A DNA stretch of 64,000 nucleotides from positions 1-64,000 of the forward strand of contig NZ_JBGCCK010000013.1 in NCBI RefSeq assembly GCF_041262525.1, in the 5' to 3' direction. The position numbers and the translations under genes are program-made. Source of the DNA: Streptacidiphilus sp041262525. GTDB lineage: Bacteria > Actinomycetota > Actinomycetes > Streptomycetales > Streptomycetaceae. Of this stretch, positions 17,624 through 25,792 are shown piece after piece. Numbering within the stretch: position 1 is the stretch's first letter; the number at the start of each line of letters is the position of its first letter. The notes beneath the pieces are model-generated. The model saw only the letters and a program-made list of their open reading frames with translations, was not told the origin of the DNA and did no database searches.

Positions 17624-19213
17624 GTGACCGATGGCATCTATCGGATGGCCGTGACCAGCGGGCACGGTCACCAGGAGACTGTTGCCCTCGCCGAGCAGCA
17701 GCTCAGGCAGTGGCTGAAGGCGTTGCACTACGACGAGCCAGGAACCGGGAACGGCCGCCGCAGAGTCGGGCCGCAGGCCGTGCTGGACCAGGTCGCGCGC
17801 GGCAAGGCCGTGCAGGGGCGGCTGGCGCGCTGGCGGCTGCGTGAGTTCACCGTGCAGGGCATCTGGCAGACCTCGCTGACCGTCGCCTCCGCCAGGGACG
17901 GCCGCACCTGGGTGCAGTTGGACGCCGAGCAGCTGCCGGTGCGCGGCGAGGAGCCCGCGAAGGCCCCCGTCCCCGCGCTCGCGCGCGGGCTGCTGGACGT
18001 GCTGGACGCGGTCGAGGGCGAGCAGCCGGGCGCCGCCCGCGTGCACGGGCTGCCGAGCGTCATCGAGCGCCAGGACGTGGACGAGATCCTGGACGAGCTC
18101 TGCGACCCGGACCGCCGCCTGCCCATCGTGGTGGCGAGCACCCCCCTCCATACCGACTTCGACGACTGGCTCAACGACACCGTCGATCCGCTGCTGCGCA
18201 GCTGCAGCGGCCTCGCCGTCCTCTACGCGCTCGCGCCCGGCGCGGAGCGCAGCTTCAACGCGGCACTGGAACACCACCGGGTCTACGGTGGCGCGGTCCG
18301 CACCTACCTCCCCGGGCTCGACCCGGCGTGGGCGCCGGAGGCGGCCCGGCACCGGGTGATGTCGCGCTCCACGATCGAGGAGAACCTGCGGCGGGCCTCC
18401 GGTCTGCTGGCCTGGCTGCCGCGTCGGCTGGCTGTGCAGACGCCGTTGCCGGACCAACTGGTCGGGCTTCCGCTGCTCCGGCCCGAGGGCCTGCCGGAGG
18501 CGGACGCGATCCTGCCGGGCGGCCTGCTGGTCGACCACGAGGAGGAAGAGGCGCACGAGCAGCGTGCCCGCGCCGAGGAACTGCAGGAGGTCCGCCGCTG
18601 GCTCCGCGCCGCGGAGGAGCGCGAGTCGCAGCTGGCGGCGGAGTACGACGAGCAGTACAGCGAGCTGCGTGCGGTCCGGACGGAGCTGCGCTCACTCCAC
18701 GGCCGGCCGGCGCGTCCGCAGGACGCGGAGCCAGGGACGTTCGCGGAGCTGCTGGACCGGCTGGGCGAGTTCCCGCTGCTGGAGTTCACCGGCGACGCCC
18801 GGCTGACCAAGGAGCTGGACGAACAGACCGACCACCCCACCTGGGTCCGGATGACCTGGGATGCGCTGCTGGCCCTGTCGGACTACGCGGAGGCGGCGAA
18901 GGCGGGCGCGTCGGGCGGCGACTTCCGCAGCTGGTGCGAGAACACGCCCCCTGACTGCCACCCGTTCCCACCGCGCAAGGTCATCCGCGGCGAGTCGCGG
19001 ACGGTGAGCACCAACGCGAAGTGGAAGCGGGAACGCCTGCTTCCGGTGCCGACGGAGGTGGACCCCTCGGGCCGCGTCTTCATGGGCGCGCACCTGCGGA
19101 TAGGCGGGGGCGGGACGGCGCCACGGCTTCACTATCACGACGATTGTTCGGGCACGGGCCGGGTTTATATCGGATATATCGGCCTGCATCTTCACAACAC
19201 GCGCACAAATTGA
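17624..19213 (+). CDS. Uncharacterised 529-residue protein
   Basis: I do not recognise a characterised family. The protein is soluble, with three visible parts: an N-terminal region (1-110, YRMAVTSGHGHQETVALAEQ onward); a central region (about 145-290) with LPIVVASTPLHTDFDDWLND and an alternating hydrophobic pattern suggesting an alpha/beta fold; and an acidic, Glu-rich coiled-coil-like stretch (about 305-365). A compact C-terminal domain (about 380-529) has many aromatic and charged conserved-looking positions (WVRMTW, FRSWCENTPPDCHPFPP, HYHDDCSGTGRVYIGYIG). The GTG at 17624 follows GGAGG at 17611-17615. It lies 101 bp after PrsW on the same strand. A regulatory or defence role is possible but unsupported. 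Confidence 0.75.
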   Translation: MTDGIYRMAVTSGHGHQETVALAEQQLRQWLKALHYDEPGTGNGRRRVGPQAVLDQVARGKAVQGRLARWRLREFTVQGIWQTSLTVASARDGRTWVQLDAEQLPVRGEEPAKAPVPALARGLLDVLDAVEGEQPGAARVHGLPSVIERQDVDEILDELCDPDRRLPIVVASTPLHTDFDDWLNDTVDPLLRSCSGLAVLYALAPGAERSFNAALEHHRVYGGAVRTYLPGLDPAWAPEAARHRVMSRSTIEENLRRASGLLAWLPRRLAVQTPLPDQLVGLPLLRPEGLPEADAILPGGLLVDHEEEEAHEQRARAEELQEVRRWLRAAEERESQLAAEYDEQYSELRAVRTELRSLHGRPARPQDAEPGTFAELLDRLGEFPLLEFTGDARLTKELDEQTDHPTWVRMTWDALLALSDYAEAAKAGASGGDFRSWCENTPPDCHPFPPRKVIRGESRTVSTNAKWKRERLLPVPTEVDPSGRVFMGAHLRIGGGGTAPRLHYHDDCSGTGRVYIGYIGLHLHNTRTN

Positions 19214-19271
19214 TTGACGGAGGTTCAGTTCAACGGCTCAGGTCCCCTCTTCGCTGGTTGCCGCGTCGGGA

Positions 19272-19532
19272 TTGATCGGCGGGTTCGCCATCGCGCGAGC
19301 GACGAAGCGCAGGGAGCTGGGCGGCGTGGCGCTTGCCCTGGCGGGTGGGCTTGCGGCGCGTCAGTGGCGCGGCACGGCTGGGCCGAAGGCGGCGGCTGCG
19401 TTGAGCGGGCTCTACGTGGCCGCGTTCGCGGGCTCGCACCCTCTGGCGAAGAGGATCCGCGCCTGGCCCTCGGTCCTGACGGTGGCCACGGGAGTGGCGC
19501 TTGCCTCCTGGACTGTCGCCGACCGCAAGTAG
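19272..19532 (+). CDS. Small hydrophobic membrane protein
   Basis: This protein of at least 86 residues has two or three short hydrophobic segments (GGVALALAGGLAARQW, AAALSGLYVAAFAGSHPLAK, VLTVATGVALASWTVA). It resembles small membrane proteins common in Streptomyces; no function is known to me. The start is uncertain: the only standard codon in frame is TTG at 19272, but the frame reads sensibly further upstream (AQVPSSLVAASG) and GGAGG at 19219-19223 is well placed for ACG at 19233. The TAG stop at 19530-19532 is fused to repeat copy D. It is 3' of the 529-residue gene and may be cotranscribed with it. Confidence 0.6.
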   Translation: MIGGFAIARATKRRELGGVALALAGGLAARQWRGTAGPKAAAALSGLYVAAFAGSHPLAKRIRAWPSVLTVATGVALASWTVADRK

Positions 19533-19645
19533 TTGCACCATCAGGGGCGCGGGGAACTGCGCGAGCAACCACCCTGTGCGGATGGCCCTGCGCGTTGGGG
19601 ACCATCCGCACGCCGGTGGCTTGTCGCGCAGTTCCTCGCGCCCCT
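19532..19645. repeat. Palindromic intergenic repeat, copy D (bidirectional terminator-like)
   Basis: It starts at a stop codon (TAG then TTGCACCATCAGGGGCGCGG) and ends GCGCAGTTCCTCGCGCCCCT. The core is the second subtype, with an internal GCGGATGG/CCATCCGC inverted repeat, and is inverted relative to copy F. It lies between convergent genes. Confidence 0.85.
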
Positions 19646-19670
19646 AGCGTCCTGCCACTATCGCAATTGC

Positions 19671-20450
19671 CTAAAGCTCCAGGCCGTGGGCGGTGAGCCA
19701 GTCGGTGGGGTCGACCGGGTCGCCACCGGACGGGCGGACCTCGAGGTGGAGGTGGGGGCCGGTGGAGTTGCCGGTGGAGCCCACGCGGCCGATGGGCTGG
19801 CCGCCGGTCACGGAACCCGCGCCCACCGCGATCGCGGAGAGATGGCAGTACCAGATCTCCGTGCCGTCCGGCAGCGTCTCGATGACGCGGTAGCCGTAGG
19901 AGCCCGCCCAGCCCGCCGAGGTGACGACGCCCGCGCCCACGGCGCGGACCGGCGTGCCCGCCGGAGCCGCGAAGTCGAGGCCGGTGTGCAGGTGGGACCA
20001 GTAGGAGCCGGACTGGCCGTAGCCCGCGGTCGTGCTCGCGCCGGCGACCGGCAGGACCAGGCTCTCCGCCGCGCGGACCCGCTCGACCGCCGCGGCCTTC
20101 GCCGCTGCCGCCGTCGCGGCCTCGCGGCGGGCCGTCGACTCGGCGTCGGCGCGCTGGTGCGTCGCCTGCGCGCGGATGCGGTCGGCCAGGGCCGTGCCCG
20201 CGTCGGCGACCGGGGCGAACGACGAGGCCTGCTCGTCGACCAGGAGGGAGCCGGAGGGACCGCTGTGTTCGGGGCGGTCGGCCGCGACCGCCGGGCCCGC
20301 GAGGCCGATCACGCTGGTCGCACCGACGGCCATCGCCGCCAGGCCCAGCGCCGCGCCGCGCTGCCGGGGCAGGGCGGTCATCGGGTGCTGGCCCCCCAGT
20401 GTCTGAACTGCAGCCGGCTGGGCGACGGTCTCGACCGGGTATGACGCCAT
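19671..20450 (-). CDS. Secreted M23 family metallopeptidase (LytM-type)
   Basis: This peptidoglycan endopeptidase of about 259 residues carries the zinc-binding and catalytic motifs HTGLDFAAPAGTPV, WYCHLS and HLHLEV. A helical, Ala/Arg-rich segment precedes the catalytic domain. Export is predicted from GAALGLAAMAVGATSVIGLA ending at AVAA after an N-terminal extension of about 35 residues. The ATG at 20450 was chosen because GGAAAGGAGC lies just upstream; longer frames would run through the riboswitch. Control by c-di-AMP is expected from the ydaO-type riboswitch directly 5' of the gene, as for other streptomycete wall hydrolases. It converges with the small membrane protein gene. Confidence 0.93.
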   Translation of the reverse strand: MASYPVETVAQPAAVQTLGGQHPMTALPRQRGAALGLAAMAVGATSVIGLAGPAVAADRPEHSGPSGSLLVDEQASSFAPVADAGTALADRIRAQATHQRADAESTARREAATAAAAKAAAVERVRAAESLVLPVAGASTTAGYGQSGSYWSHLHTGLDFAAPAGTPVRAVGAGVVTSAGWAGSYGYRVIETLPDGTEIWYCHLSAIAVGAGSVTGGQPIGRVGSTGNSTGPHLHLEVRPSGGDPVDPTDWLTAHGLEL

Positions 20451-20476
20451 GACTGGCGTGCTCCTTTCCGTCCCTT

Positions 20477-20592
20477 CGCCGACCGGGTTAGCTGACGGGT
20501 TCGGAGAGGGAGGTCTCCTACGGCCGCGAGGCCGATGCACCCCAGGTACGTGGGTCCCCGGTTCCGTGAGGATTAGGCGATCCGCGCGACGT
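20477..20592 (-). promoter_or_regulatory. ydaO/yuaA (cyclic di-AMP) riboswitch
   Basis: On the minus strand the RNA reads GGATCGCCTAATCCTCACGG, then AACCGGGGACCCACGTACCT and GGGGTGCATCGGCC, with the variable GGCC...GGCCGTAGG hairpin, CCTCTCCGAACCCGTCAGCT and AACCCGGTCGGCG. These match the conserved blocks of actinobacterial ydaO riboswitches. It ends about 27 bases before the M23 gene start, ahead of its ribosome site. In this class ligand binding usually turns expression off. Confidence 0.92.
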
Positions 20593-20644
20593 CGTCCGTC
20601 GGTCGAACGACAGAAGCCGCGCGTACTGTTATGGAAAGTTAATA

Positions 20645-21742
20645 CTAAAGCCGTCTGAATCCAAGTGGTTCCTTAGGGGCAGTTGATGCGGCAGCGGCCA
20701 GGGCTGAAGCTTCGTCATCGAACGGCACCTTCCTGACCAGCACACCCACCGAGGACGCCAGCACCTTCTGGAGCAGGCTGTAGGCCAGGATCGGCAGCAG
20801 AACGGCAGGGTTGCCCGGCAGTCGCGTGGCCGCGACGACCGCGCCGGCGCTGCTGTTGTTCATCCCGGACGCGTAGGTCAGCGCGATCGCGTCCTCGCGG
20901 GCGACGCCGAGCCGACCGGCCATCACCCACCCGCTGAGGAACGAACCACCACACATCGCCGCCGCCGCAGCGACCACCAGCACCAGGAAGTCCGGATCGG
21001 GCCGCTCGACGACCTGTCGCAGCGCGCCGCAGGCGTTGGTGTAGCTGAGCAGGACCACCACCACCAGGTTGACCACCTTGACCAGTGGCAGCGCCGACTG
21101 AAGCCGGGCACCGAGCAGCCGCCCCGTCAGCAGGCCCGCCGCGCAGGGCAGCACGACGGCCAGCACCGCGAAGACGCTGCAGGCGTGCTCCGCGACCGCG
21201 TGCAGATCCGCCGCGTACGGGCCGGAGGCCAGGAACCCGCCCAGATGCAGCCCGAGCGGGATCGTGAGCGGAGAGAGCAGCGTGCTGCCGACGACCAGGC
21301 CCAGCGTCAGCGTCGCATTGCCCTCGCTGCCCTGGGCGAAGACCGTGGCCCCGGCGGCGACGGGCATGGCGCCGACCAGCGCGAGGCCGACGAGCAGGCT
21401 CTGCGCCTCGTGGACGTTGTGCCAGCCCTCGGCGGCGAGGGCGCCGACGCCGAGCAGCAGCGTCGGCAGCAGGGCGTTGGAGGCGATCCCGACCAGCAGG
21501 GCGCGGGGGTGCCGCAGCAGCGCCGGCAGGGCGTCGGCCTTGGCGGTCAGGCCGGCGTTGAACACCATCAGGGCGAGCAGGCCCGCCTGGAGCGGGAAGG
21601 CCGCCCCGGCGAGGTGCGCGAGCGTCACCGCGCGCAGGGCCTGGCCCGGCTCGGGCCAGCCTGCGGCGAGGACGTAGGCAAGCAGCATGATCCAGAGCAG
21701 CCGCCGTTGAACGGCGGCGGCCAGGGTCGCGAGAAGATTCAT
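20645..21742 (-). CDS. Bile acid:sodium symporter (BASS) family transporter
   Basis: This 365-residue membrane protein has about nine or ten hydrophobic helices spread along its length, in the pattern of the BASS/ASBT and arsenite-permease (ACR3) superfamily. ALMVFNAGLTAKADAL and TYASGMNNSSAGAVVAATRL correspond to the family's ion- and substrate-binding regions near the two discontinuous helices. The substrate cannot be told from sequence; organic anions or pantoate-like acids are plausible. The ATG at 21742 gives a normal length. Its 3' end lies close to the promoter region of the riboswitch-controlled peptidase. It is transcribed alone as far as I can see. Confidence 0.8.
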   Translation of the reverse strand: MNLLATLAAAVQRRLLWIMLLAYVLAAGWPEPGQALRAVTLAHLAGAAFPLQAGLLALMVFNAGLTAKADALPALLRHPRALLVGIASNALLPTLLLGVGALAAEGWHNVHEAQSLLVGLALVGAMPVAAGATVFAQGSEGNATLTLGLVVGSTLLSPLTIPLGLHLGGFLASGPYAADLHAVAEHACSVFAVLAVVLPCAAGLLTGRLLGARLQSALPLVKVVNLVVVVLLSYTNACGALRQVVERPDPDFLVLVVAAAAAMCGGSFLSGWVMAGRLGVAREDAIALTYASGMNNSSAGAVVAATRLPGNPAVLLPILAYSLLQKVLASSVGVLVRKVPFDDEASALAAAASTAPKEPLGFRRL

Positions 21743-21848
21743 CGGACACCGCCTTGGTCGCCTCGTGTGCAGATGGCGGCATCACATCAGGTGCGTGTGC
21801 GGAATACCTCGCTGAACTGGGAAGATTCATGACTTCGAGTGGAATCGG

Positions 21849-22403
21849 TCATGATCGGGAAGCGGGATAGAGCCAGTCGACAAGTCGGCTTGTAATCGCA
21901 TCGGCGGAGAGTGCGCGCGCGTTCGCGAAGCTGCCGTCCTGCGTGGTCGCCCGAACGCGGCCGTCGGGCTCCAGCACGACGAGTGCGGGGATCCCGCTGC
22001 GCTTCAGATCGATCCAGCGGGCGGCGAGGGCGCTGTTGCGGTCGTAGTGGCCGACGTCGACGGTGACCAGGTGGTAGTTCCTGGCGAGCACGAGCCAGGC
22101 CCCTGGCGTCACGGACCGCTGCGCGAGCACCTGGCAGTCGGTACACCAGTCCGCGCCGAACTCGACCAGCACGGGACGTCCGTCCTTGCGGGACGCGGCC
22201 TGCGCGGCGGCGACGGCGGCGGGCGCGTCGGCGCGCGGGTCGTATCCGGTGGGCACGGGCGCGGGCGTGACGCTGGGCAGCGCGACGAAGGGCCGCGCGT
22301 AGTGCGGAGCGAGCCCACCGGCCCGCCCGTTCACCTGCACGCAGGCTGCCAGCAGGCAGATCGGCAGCAGCCCCAGGAGCAACGCACGCAGCAGTGATCG
22401 CAC
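21849..22403 (-). CDS. Thioredoxin-like lipoprotein
   Basis: A thioredoxin fold with the redox motif WCTDC (in VLVEFGADWCTDCQVLAQ) is preceded by a signal sequence ending LLGLLPICLLAAC, whose lipobox LAAC points to a lipid-anchored extracytoplasmic protein. The cis-proline region is IPALVV. Such proteins reduce or exchange disulfides outside the membrane, for example in cytochrome maturation. I chose the GTG at 22403, which starts just before the signal helix; the longer frame to 22499 enters repeat copy E. Its neighbours give no specific partner. Confidence 0.82.
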   Translation of the reverse strand: MRSLLRALLLGLLPICLLAACVQVNGRAGGLAPHYARPFVALPSVTPAPVPTGYDPRADAPAAVAAAQAASRKDGRPVLVEFGADWCTDCQVLAQRSVTPGAWLVLARNYHLVTVDVGHYDRNSALAARWIDLKRSGIPALVVLEPDGRVRATTQDGSFANARALSADAITSRLVDWLYPASRS

Positions 22404-22456
22404 GTAACCCAGTGCAACACCCGCAACGGAGGGGAGCCCGTTTCGACGCGCCGCCT

Positions 22457-22600
22457 GTTGCAACTCGCCAGGAGCGCGAGGAACTGCGCGACAAGCCACC
22501 CACGCAGGTGAGTCCCCGAACGATCAGTGCCATCCGCACAGGGTGGTTGCTCTCGCGCGCAGTTGATCAAGCAGAGCCCCGCGCCCCTGATAGTGCAACT
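22457..22600. repeat. Palindromic intergenic repeat, copy E (terminator-like)
   Basis: The left arm is AGGAGCGCGAGGAACTGCGC. The right arm GCGCGCAGTT is interrupted by about 14 extra bases before CCCCGCGCCCCTGATAGTGC. The core is the ACGCAGGT...GAACGATCAGTGCCATCCGC subtype. The right flank contains the stop codon of the minus-strand uppP gene (TAG then TTGCACTATC), so it sits at that gene's 3' end. Confidence 0.85.
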
Positions 22601-23525
22601 ACCCCAAGCTCAGATAGGCCAGGCTCCCGAGGCCCGCGACGAAGCAGTAGATCGCGAAGGGGGTCAGCGTCCTCGTCTCGAAGTACTTCGTCAGGAACCG
22701 CACCGCGATGTAGCCCGCCACGAACGCCGCCACCCCGCCGGCCAGGATCTGGCCGTGAATGCCGTGGCCCTGCGCGCCCGCCAGGGACGGCAGCTTCAGG
22801 ATCGCCGCGCCGCCGATCGCCGGGGTGGCCAGGAGGAAGGCGAAGCGGGCCGAGTCCTCGTGGCGGAGGCCCTTGAAGATGCCCGCGCTCATCGTCACGC
22901 CGGAACGGCTGATGCCGGGCAGCAGGGCGAGGATCTGCGCCGCACCGATCACCAGCGCGCTGCCCCAGCCCAGCTTCACGATGCGGCGGTCCGACAGCAC
23001 GTCGGGGTGCAGGTGCTCGTCACCCGGCATCGTCGCCGCGTCGTTCGCGCGGCGGCGGCCCGTGCCGCCGCGCTTGAGGCGCTCGGCGACGAAGAGGACG
23101 ACGCCGTTGAGCGTCAGGAAGATCGCCGCCGGCACCGGCTTGCCCAGGTGCTCGCGGAAGAGCTTGTCCAGCGCGATGCCCGCGACGCCCACCGGGATCG
23201 TCGCGACGATCAGCAGCCAGGCCAGCTTCTGGTTCGCAGTCTCGATCCGCCGCTCGCGCACGGAGCTGAACAGCCCCTGCAGCACGCGGGCCCAGTCCCG
23301 CCAGAAGTAGACGACCAGCGCGGCGGCAGTCGCCAGGTGCAGGGCGATGAGCACGCTCAGGTAGGGGGACTCCGCAGCGGCGACGTTGAGGTCGTCCTTG
23401 TAGGGGGCGCCCAGCAGGGCCGGGAGCAGGATGCTGTGGCCCAGGCTGGAGACCGGGAACAGCTCGGTGACGCCCTGGATCAGGCCGACGCCGATCGCTT
23501 CGGGATAGGTGAGCACGGACGACAT
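22599..23525 (-). CDS. uppP: Undecaprenyl-diphosphatase
   Basis: The UppP/BacA membrane phosphatase removes one phosphate from undecaprenyl diphosphate, recycling the lipid carrier for peptidoglycan and teichoic acid synthesis. Both family signatures are present: QGVTELFPVSSLGHS near the N-terminus with the catalytic Glu residues, and LLPGISRSGVTM later. About eight membrane helices are visible. The ATG at 23525 gives 308 residues. An extended frame to 23615 adds an unconserved leader. Its overproduction gives bacitracin tolerance in other bacteria. It is flanked by the MFS gene upstream and repeat copy E downstream. Confidence 0.94.
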   Translation of the reverse strand: MSSVLTYPEAIGVGLIQGVTELFPVSSLGHSILLPALLGAPYKDDLNVAAAESPYLSVLIALHLATAAALVVYFWRDWARVLQGLFSSVRERRIETANQKLAWLLIVATIPVGVAGIALDKLFREHLGKPVPAAIFLTLNGVVLFVAERLKRGGTGRRRANDAATMPGDEHLHPDVLSDRRIVKLGWGSALVIGAAQILALLPGISRSGVTMSAGIFKGLRHEDSARFAFLLATPAIGGAAILKLPSLAGAQGHGIHGQILAGGVAAFVAGYIAVRFLTKYFETRTLTPFAIYCFVAGLGSLAYLSLG

Positions 23526-23676
23526 CGACGACCTTGGGCTGCTGGGAGGGACGAGGACGAGCCCGAAAGTACTACAAGCGTGTAGACGCCCATAGGCGAT
23601 GTGACGGCTGTTCATACACCGGTCGCACGAAGTTCACCGACCATCTCCCGCCCGTCTTCCGAAGCCGCGGGCAGCG

Positions 23677-23705
23677 CCGAAAGGGGCGCCGAAGCGCCCC
23701 TTCGG
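23677..23705. terminator. Hairpin 3' of the MFS transporter gene
   Basis: CCGAAAGGGGCGC and GCGCCCCTTCGG form a near-perfect 12-bp stem with a CGAA loop. It ends 10 bp outside the MFS stop codon. No U-tract follows, as is common for streptomycete terminators. Confidence 0.65.
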
Positions 23706-23715
23706 GTCAGGGAGT

Positions 23716-25029
23716 TCACGCCGCTGCGGTCAGCTCCGTCACGCGCGGGGCCGAGCCGGCCACGACCGTCGACCGGGTCGGGACGGCGTTGTCCGCCGCC
23801 GTCGGGAGGACGCCGCGCAGGCGCCACGCCGCCGCCGTCACGGCCACGCAGCAGAGGCCGAGCGCGAGCAGGTAGACCGTCGAGAGGCCCGCGCCGACCA
23901 GCAGCACGCCCACCGCCGGGCCGAGCGCGATGGCGACCTGCTTCACCAGCGCGAACGCGGCGTTGTAGGTGCCGAGCAGCCGGGCCGGGGCCAGGTCGGC
24001 GACGATCGGGCCCAGGGTCGGCGCGAGCAGCGCCTCACCCGCGCCGAAGAGGACGTAGGTCATCATCATCGAGCCCACGGCCATGCCCGAGCCGCCGTGG
24101 AAGAGGCCCGCGACACCCGCGAAGATCCACGCGGCCAGCCAGACCAGGCCGGTCGCCGCGATCGCGGTGGTCCGGCGGCGACGCGAGGTCATTCGGACGA
24201 CGAACATCTGCAGCACGACGATGGCGAAGGTGTTCGCCCCGAGGCCGAGGCCCAGCGCGGACGGGGAGATCCCGACGGTGCTCGTCGCGTAGGCGGCGAC
24301 GCCGCTCTCGAACTGTCCGTAGCAGGCGAAGAAGATCAGCCCGGCCAGCACGCAGAGCTTGACCATCGCGCGGTCGCCCAGCAGCGTGCGGAAGTCCGAA
24401 CGCCCCTTCGCAGCCGCCGCGTGCGAAGCCTCGGCCACCACGGCGACCTGCGCGGGCAGCTTCACCGAGCCGGTCACCGCCGCCAGCACCAGGAACATCA
24501 CGGCCTCGATGCCGAACAGCAGTGTCAGGCTGCCCGGACGCGAGACGTCGACGATCTGGCCGCCGATCATCGCGCCGATGCCCATGCCCAGGTTGACCAG
24601 CGTGAACTGCAGCGCGAAGGCATGCGCCCTGGTCGCCCTGGTGGAGCAGCGCACCACCATCGTCGCCAGCGCCGGCTGGCAGGTGGTCACGCCGGCCCCG
24701 AAGAGGAAGGCGGCCAGCAGGATCGTCCACTCCGTCGTCGCCAGCCCGAAGGAGAGCGCGCCCAGCGCCGTCAGCACAGCGCCCGCGACCAGCACCGGGC
24801 GCGGTCCGTAGCGGTCGATGCCCCGGCCGCCGACCGGCAGCACGGCGAGCGCCGCGGCGGCGAACAGCGTGAAGACCAGCCAGGCGGTCATCGAGCCGAG
24901 CCCGCGCACCTGCTCCACGTACACGAACATGTACGGCAGCGTGAACCCGCTGCCGAAGGCGCTCAGCGCGTTGCCCACCTGGACGCGGCGCAGCGCCCCC
25001 CGCATCGTCAGCTCCCCAGTCGTCGTCAT
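23716..25029 (-). CDS. MFS transporter (drug-efflux type)
   Basis: This major facilitator of about 437 residues has 12 predicted membrane helices in two bundles and a central loop near 195-210. The loop after helix 2 reads PVGGRGIDRYGPRPVL, a variant of the MFS G-x-L-a-D-r-x-G-r-k motif. The divergent MarR regulator at 25166 and the shared palindromic operator suggest a MarR-controlled efflux pump. The ATG at 25029 lies 11 bases after AGAAGGG; a GTG three codons upstream is less well spaced. The substrate is unknown. Confidence 0.85.
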   Translation of the reverse strand: MTTTGELTMRGALRRVQVGNALSAFGSGFTLPYMFVYVEQVRGLGSMTAWLVFTLFAAAALAVLPVGGRGIDRYGPRPVLVAGAVLTALGALSFGLATTEWTILLAAFLFGAGVTTCQPALATMVVRCSTRATRAHAFALQFTLVNLGMGIGAMIGGQIVDVSRPGSLTLLFGIEAVMFLVLAAVTGSVKLPAQVAVVAEASHAAAAKGRSDFRTLLGDRAMVKLCVLAGLIFFACYGQFESGVAAYATSTVGISPSALGLGLGANTFAIVVLQMFVVRMTSRRRRTTAIAATGLVWLAAWIFAGVAGLFHGGSGMAVGSMMMTYVLFGAGEALLAPTLGPIVADLAPARLLGTYNAAFALVKQVAIALGPAVGVLLVGAGLSTVYLLALGLCCVAVTAAAWRLRGVLPTAADNAVPTRSTVVAGSAPRVTELTAAA

Positions 25030-25104
25030 CTCGCGCACCGCCCTTCTCTCCTTCTCCAGCCCTCTGCGGCTGTCTGCTCTTCGTATCGAACGAAAGAGTA
25101 CACT

Positions 25105-25133
25105 ATTAAAGTCTTCGGTGGGAAACTTTTAAT
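25105..25133. promoter_or_regulatory. Inverted repeat, probable MarR operator
   Basis: ATTAAAGT (25105-25112) and ACTTTTAAT (25125-25133) form an AT-rich inverted repeat with a 12-base spacer, striking in this GC-rich genome. It lies between the divergent MFS and MarR genes, where a MarR dimer would block both promoters. Confidence 0.6.
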
Positions 25134-25165
25134 CCCGCAAGCCTTGAGCATGAGACACTGGGCCC

Positions 25166-25723
25166 ATGACCGACCCGTCCCAGGAGCCGCCGCAAGAACT
25201 CGCGATCAGCGAGCAGGTCGCGGTGTACCAGCGCGAGTTCCCGAACGTGGATCCGCAGGTCGAGACGATCGTCTCGACGCTCAGCCGCCTGTCGCGGCGG
25301 ATGTCCGTCGCCTACGGGCGACACCTCAACGACCTCGGCATCTCCTCCCCCGACTGGGAGGTGCTCAAGGCCCTGATCGTCGCGGGCGAGCCCTACCGGC
25401 TGGGCCCCGGCGAGCTGGCCAAGCGGATCGGGCTGACCCCGGCGGCGATGACACACCGGGTCGACCGGATGGCCGCGGCCGGGCTGGTGACCCGCAGCCG
25501 GGACGAGAGCAACCGGGTGCGCGTGAACATCGAGCTCACCGAGCTCGGCAGGGAGAAGTGGCTGGAGTCCATGCGGATGGCGGCCGTCTTCGAGGAGAGC
25601 CTGCTGCAGGACGCCGCCCCCGAGGAGCGGACGGAACTGGCCGCCGCGCTGGACCGCATGCTGCGCCGGGTGGAGGAGGACCAGCCGGACGCGCAGGGAC
25701 GCACCGACGGCCTCGACGAGTAG
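25166..25723 (+). CDS. MarR family transcriptional regulator
   Basis: This 185-residue winged-helix regulator carries the core YGRHLNDLGISSPDWEVLKAL, the recognition-helix segment LAKRIGLTPAAMTHRVDRM and the wing SRDESNRVRVNIELTELG, matching MarR proteins. It is divergent from the MFS transporter, and the inverted repeat at 25105-25133 is a likely operator for both. GACACT at 25154-25159 lies six bases before the ATG, so the mRNA may be leaderless. A strong rho-independent terminator follows the stop codon. The inducing ligand is unknown. Confidence 0.92.
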   Translation: MTDPSQEPPQELAISEQVAVYQREFPNVDPQVETIVSTLSRLSRRMSVAYGRHLNDLGISSPDWEVLKALIVAGEPYRLGPGELAKRIGLTPAAMTHRVDRMAAAGLVTRSRDESNRVRVNIELTELGREKWLESMRMAAVFEESLLQDAAPEERTELAAALDRMLRRVEEDQPDAQGRTDGLDE

Positions 25724-25738
25724 CCCGACAAGCGGCAA

Positions 25739-25777
25739 GGGGCGTGGGGAGTCTTCCGACTCCCCACGCCCCTTTTT
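25739..25777 (+). terminator. Rho-independent terminator of the MarR gene
   Basis: GGGGCGTGGGGAGTC and GACTCCCCACGCCCC form a perfect 15-bp stem with a TTCC loop, followed by TTTTT. It lies 15 bp after the MarR stop codon and also faces the 3' end of the convergent binding-protein gene. Confidence 0.93.
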
Positions 25778-25792
25778 CGCCTTTTTCGCCGC

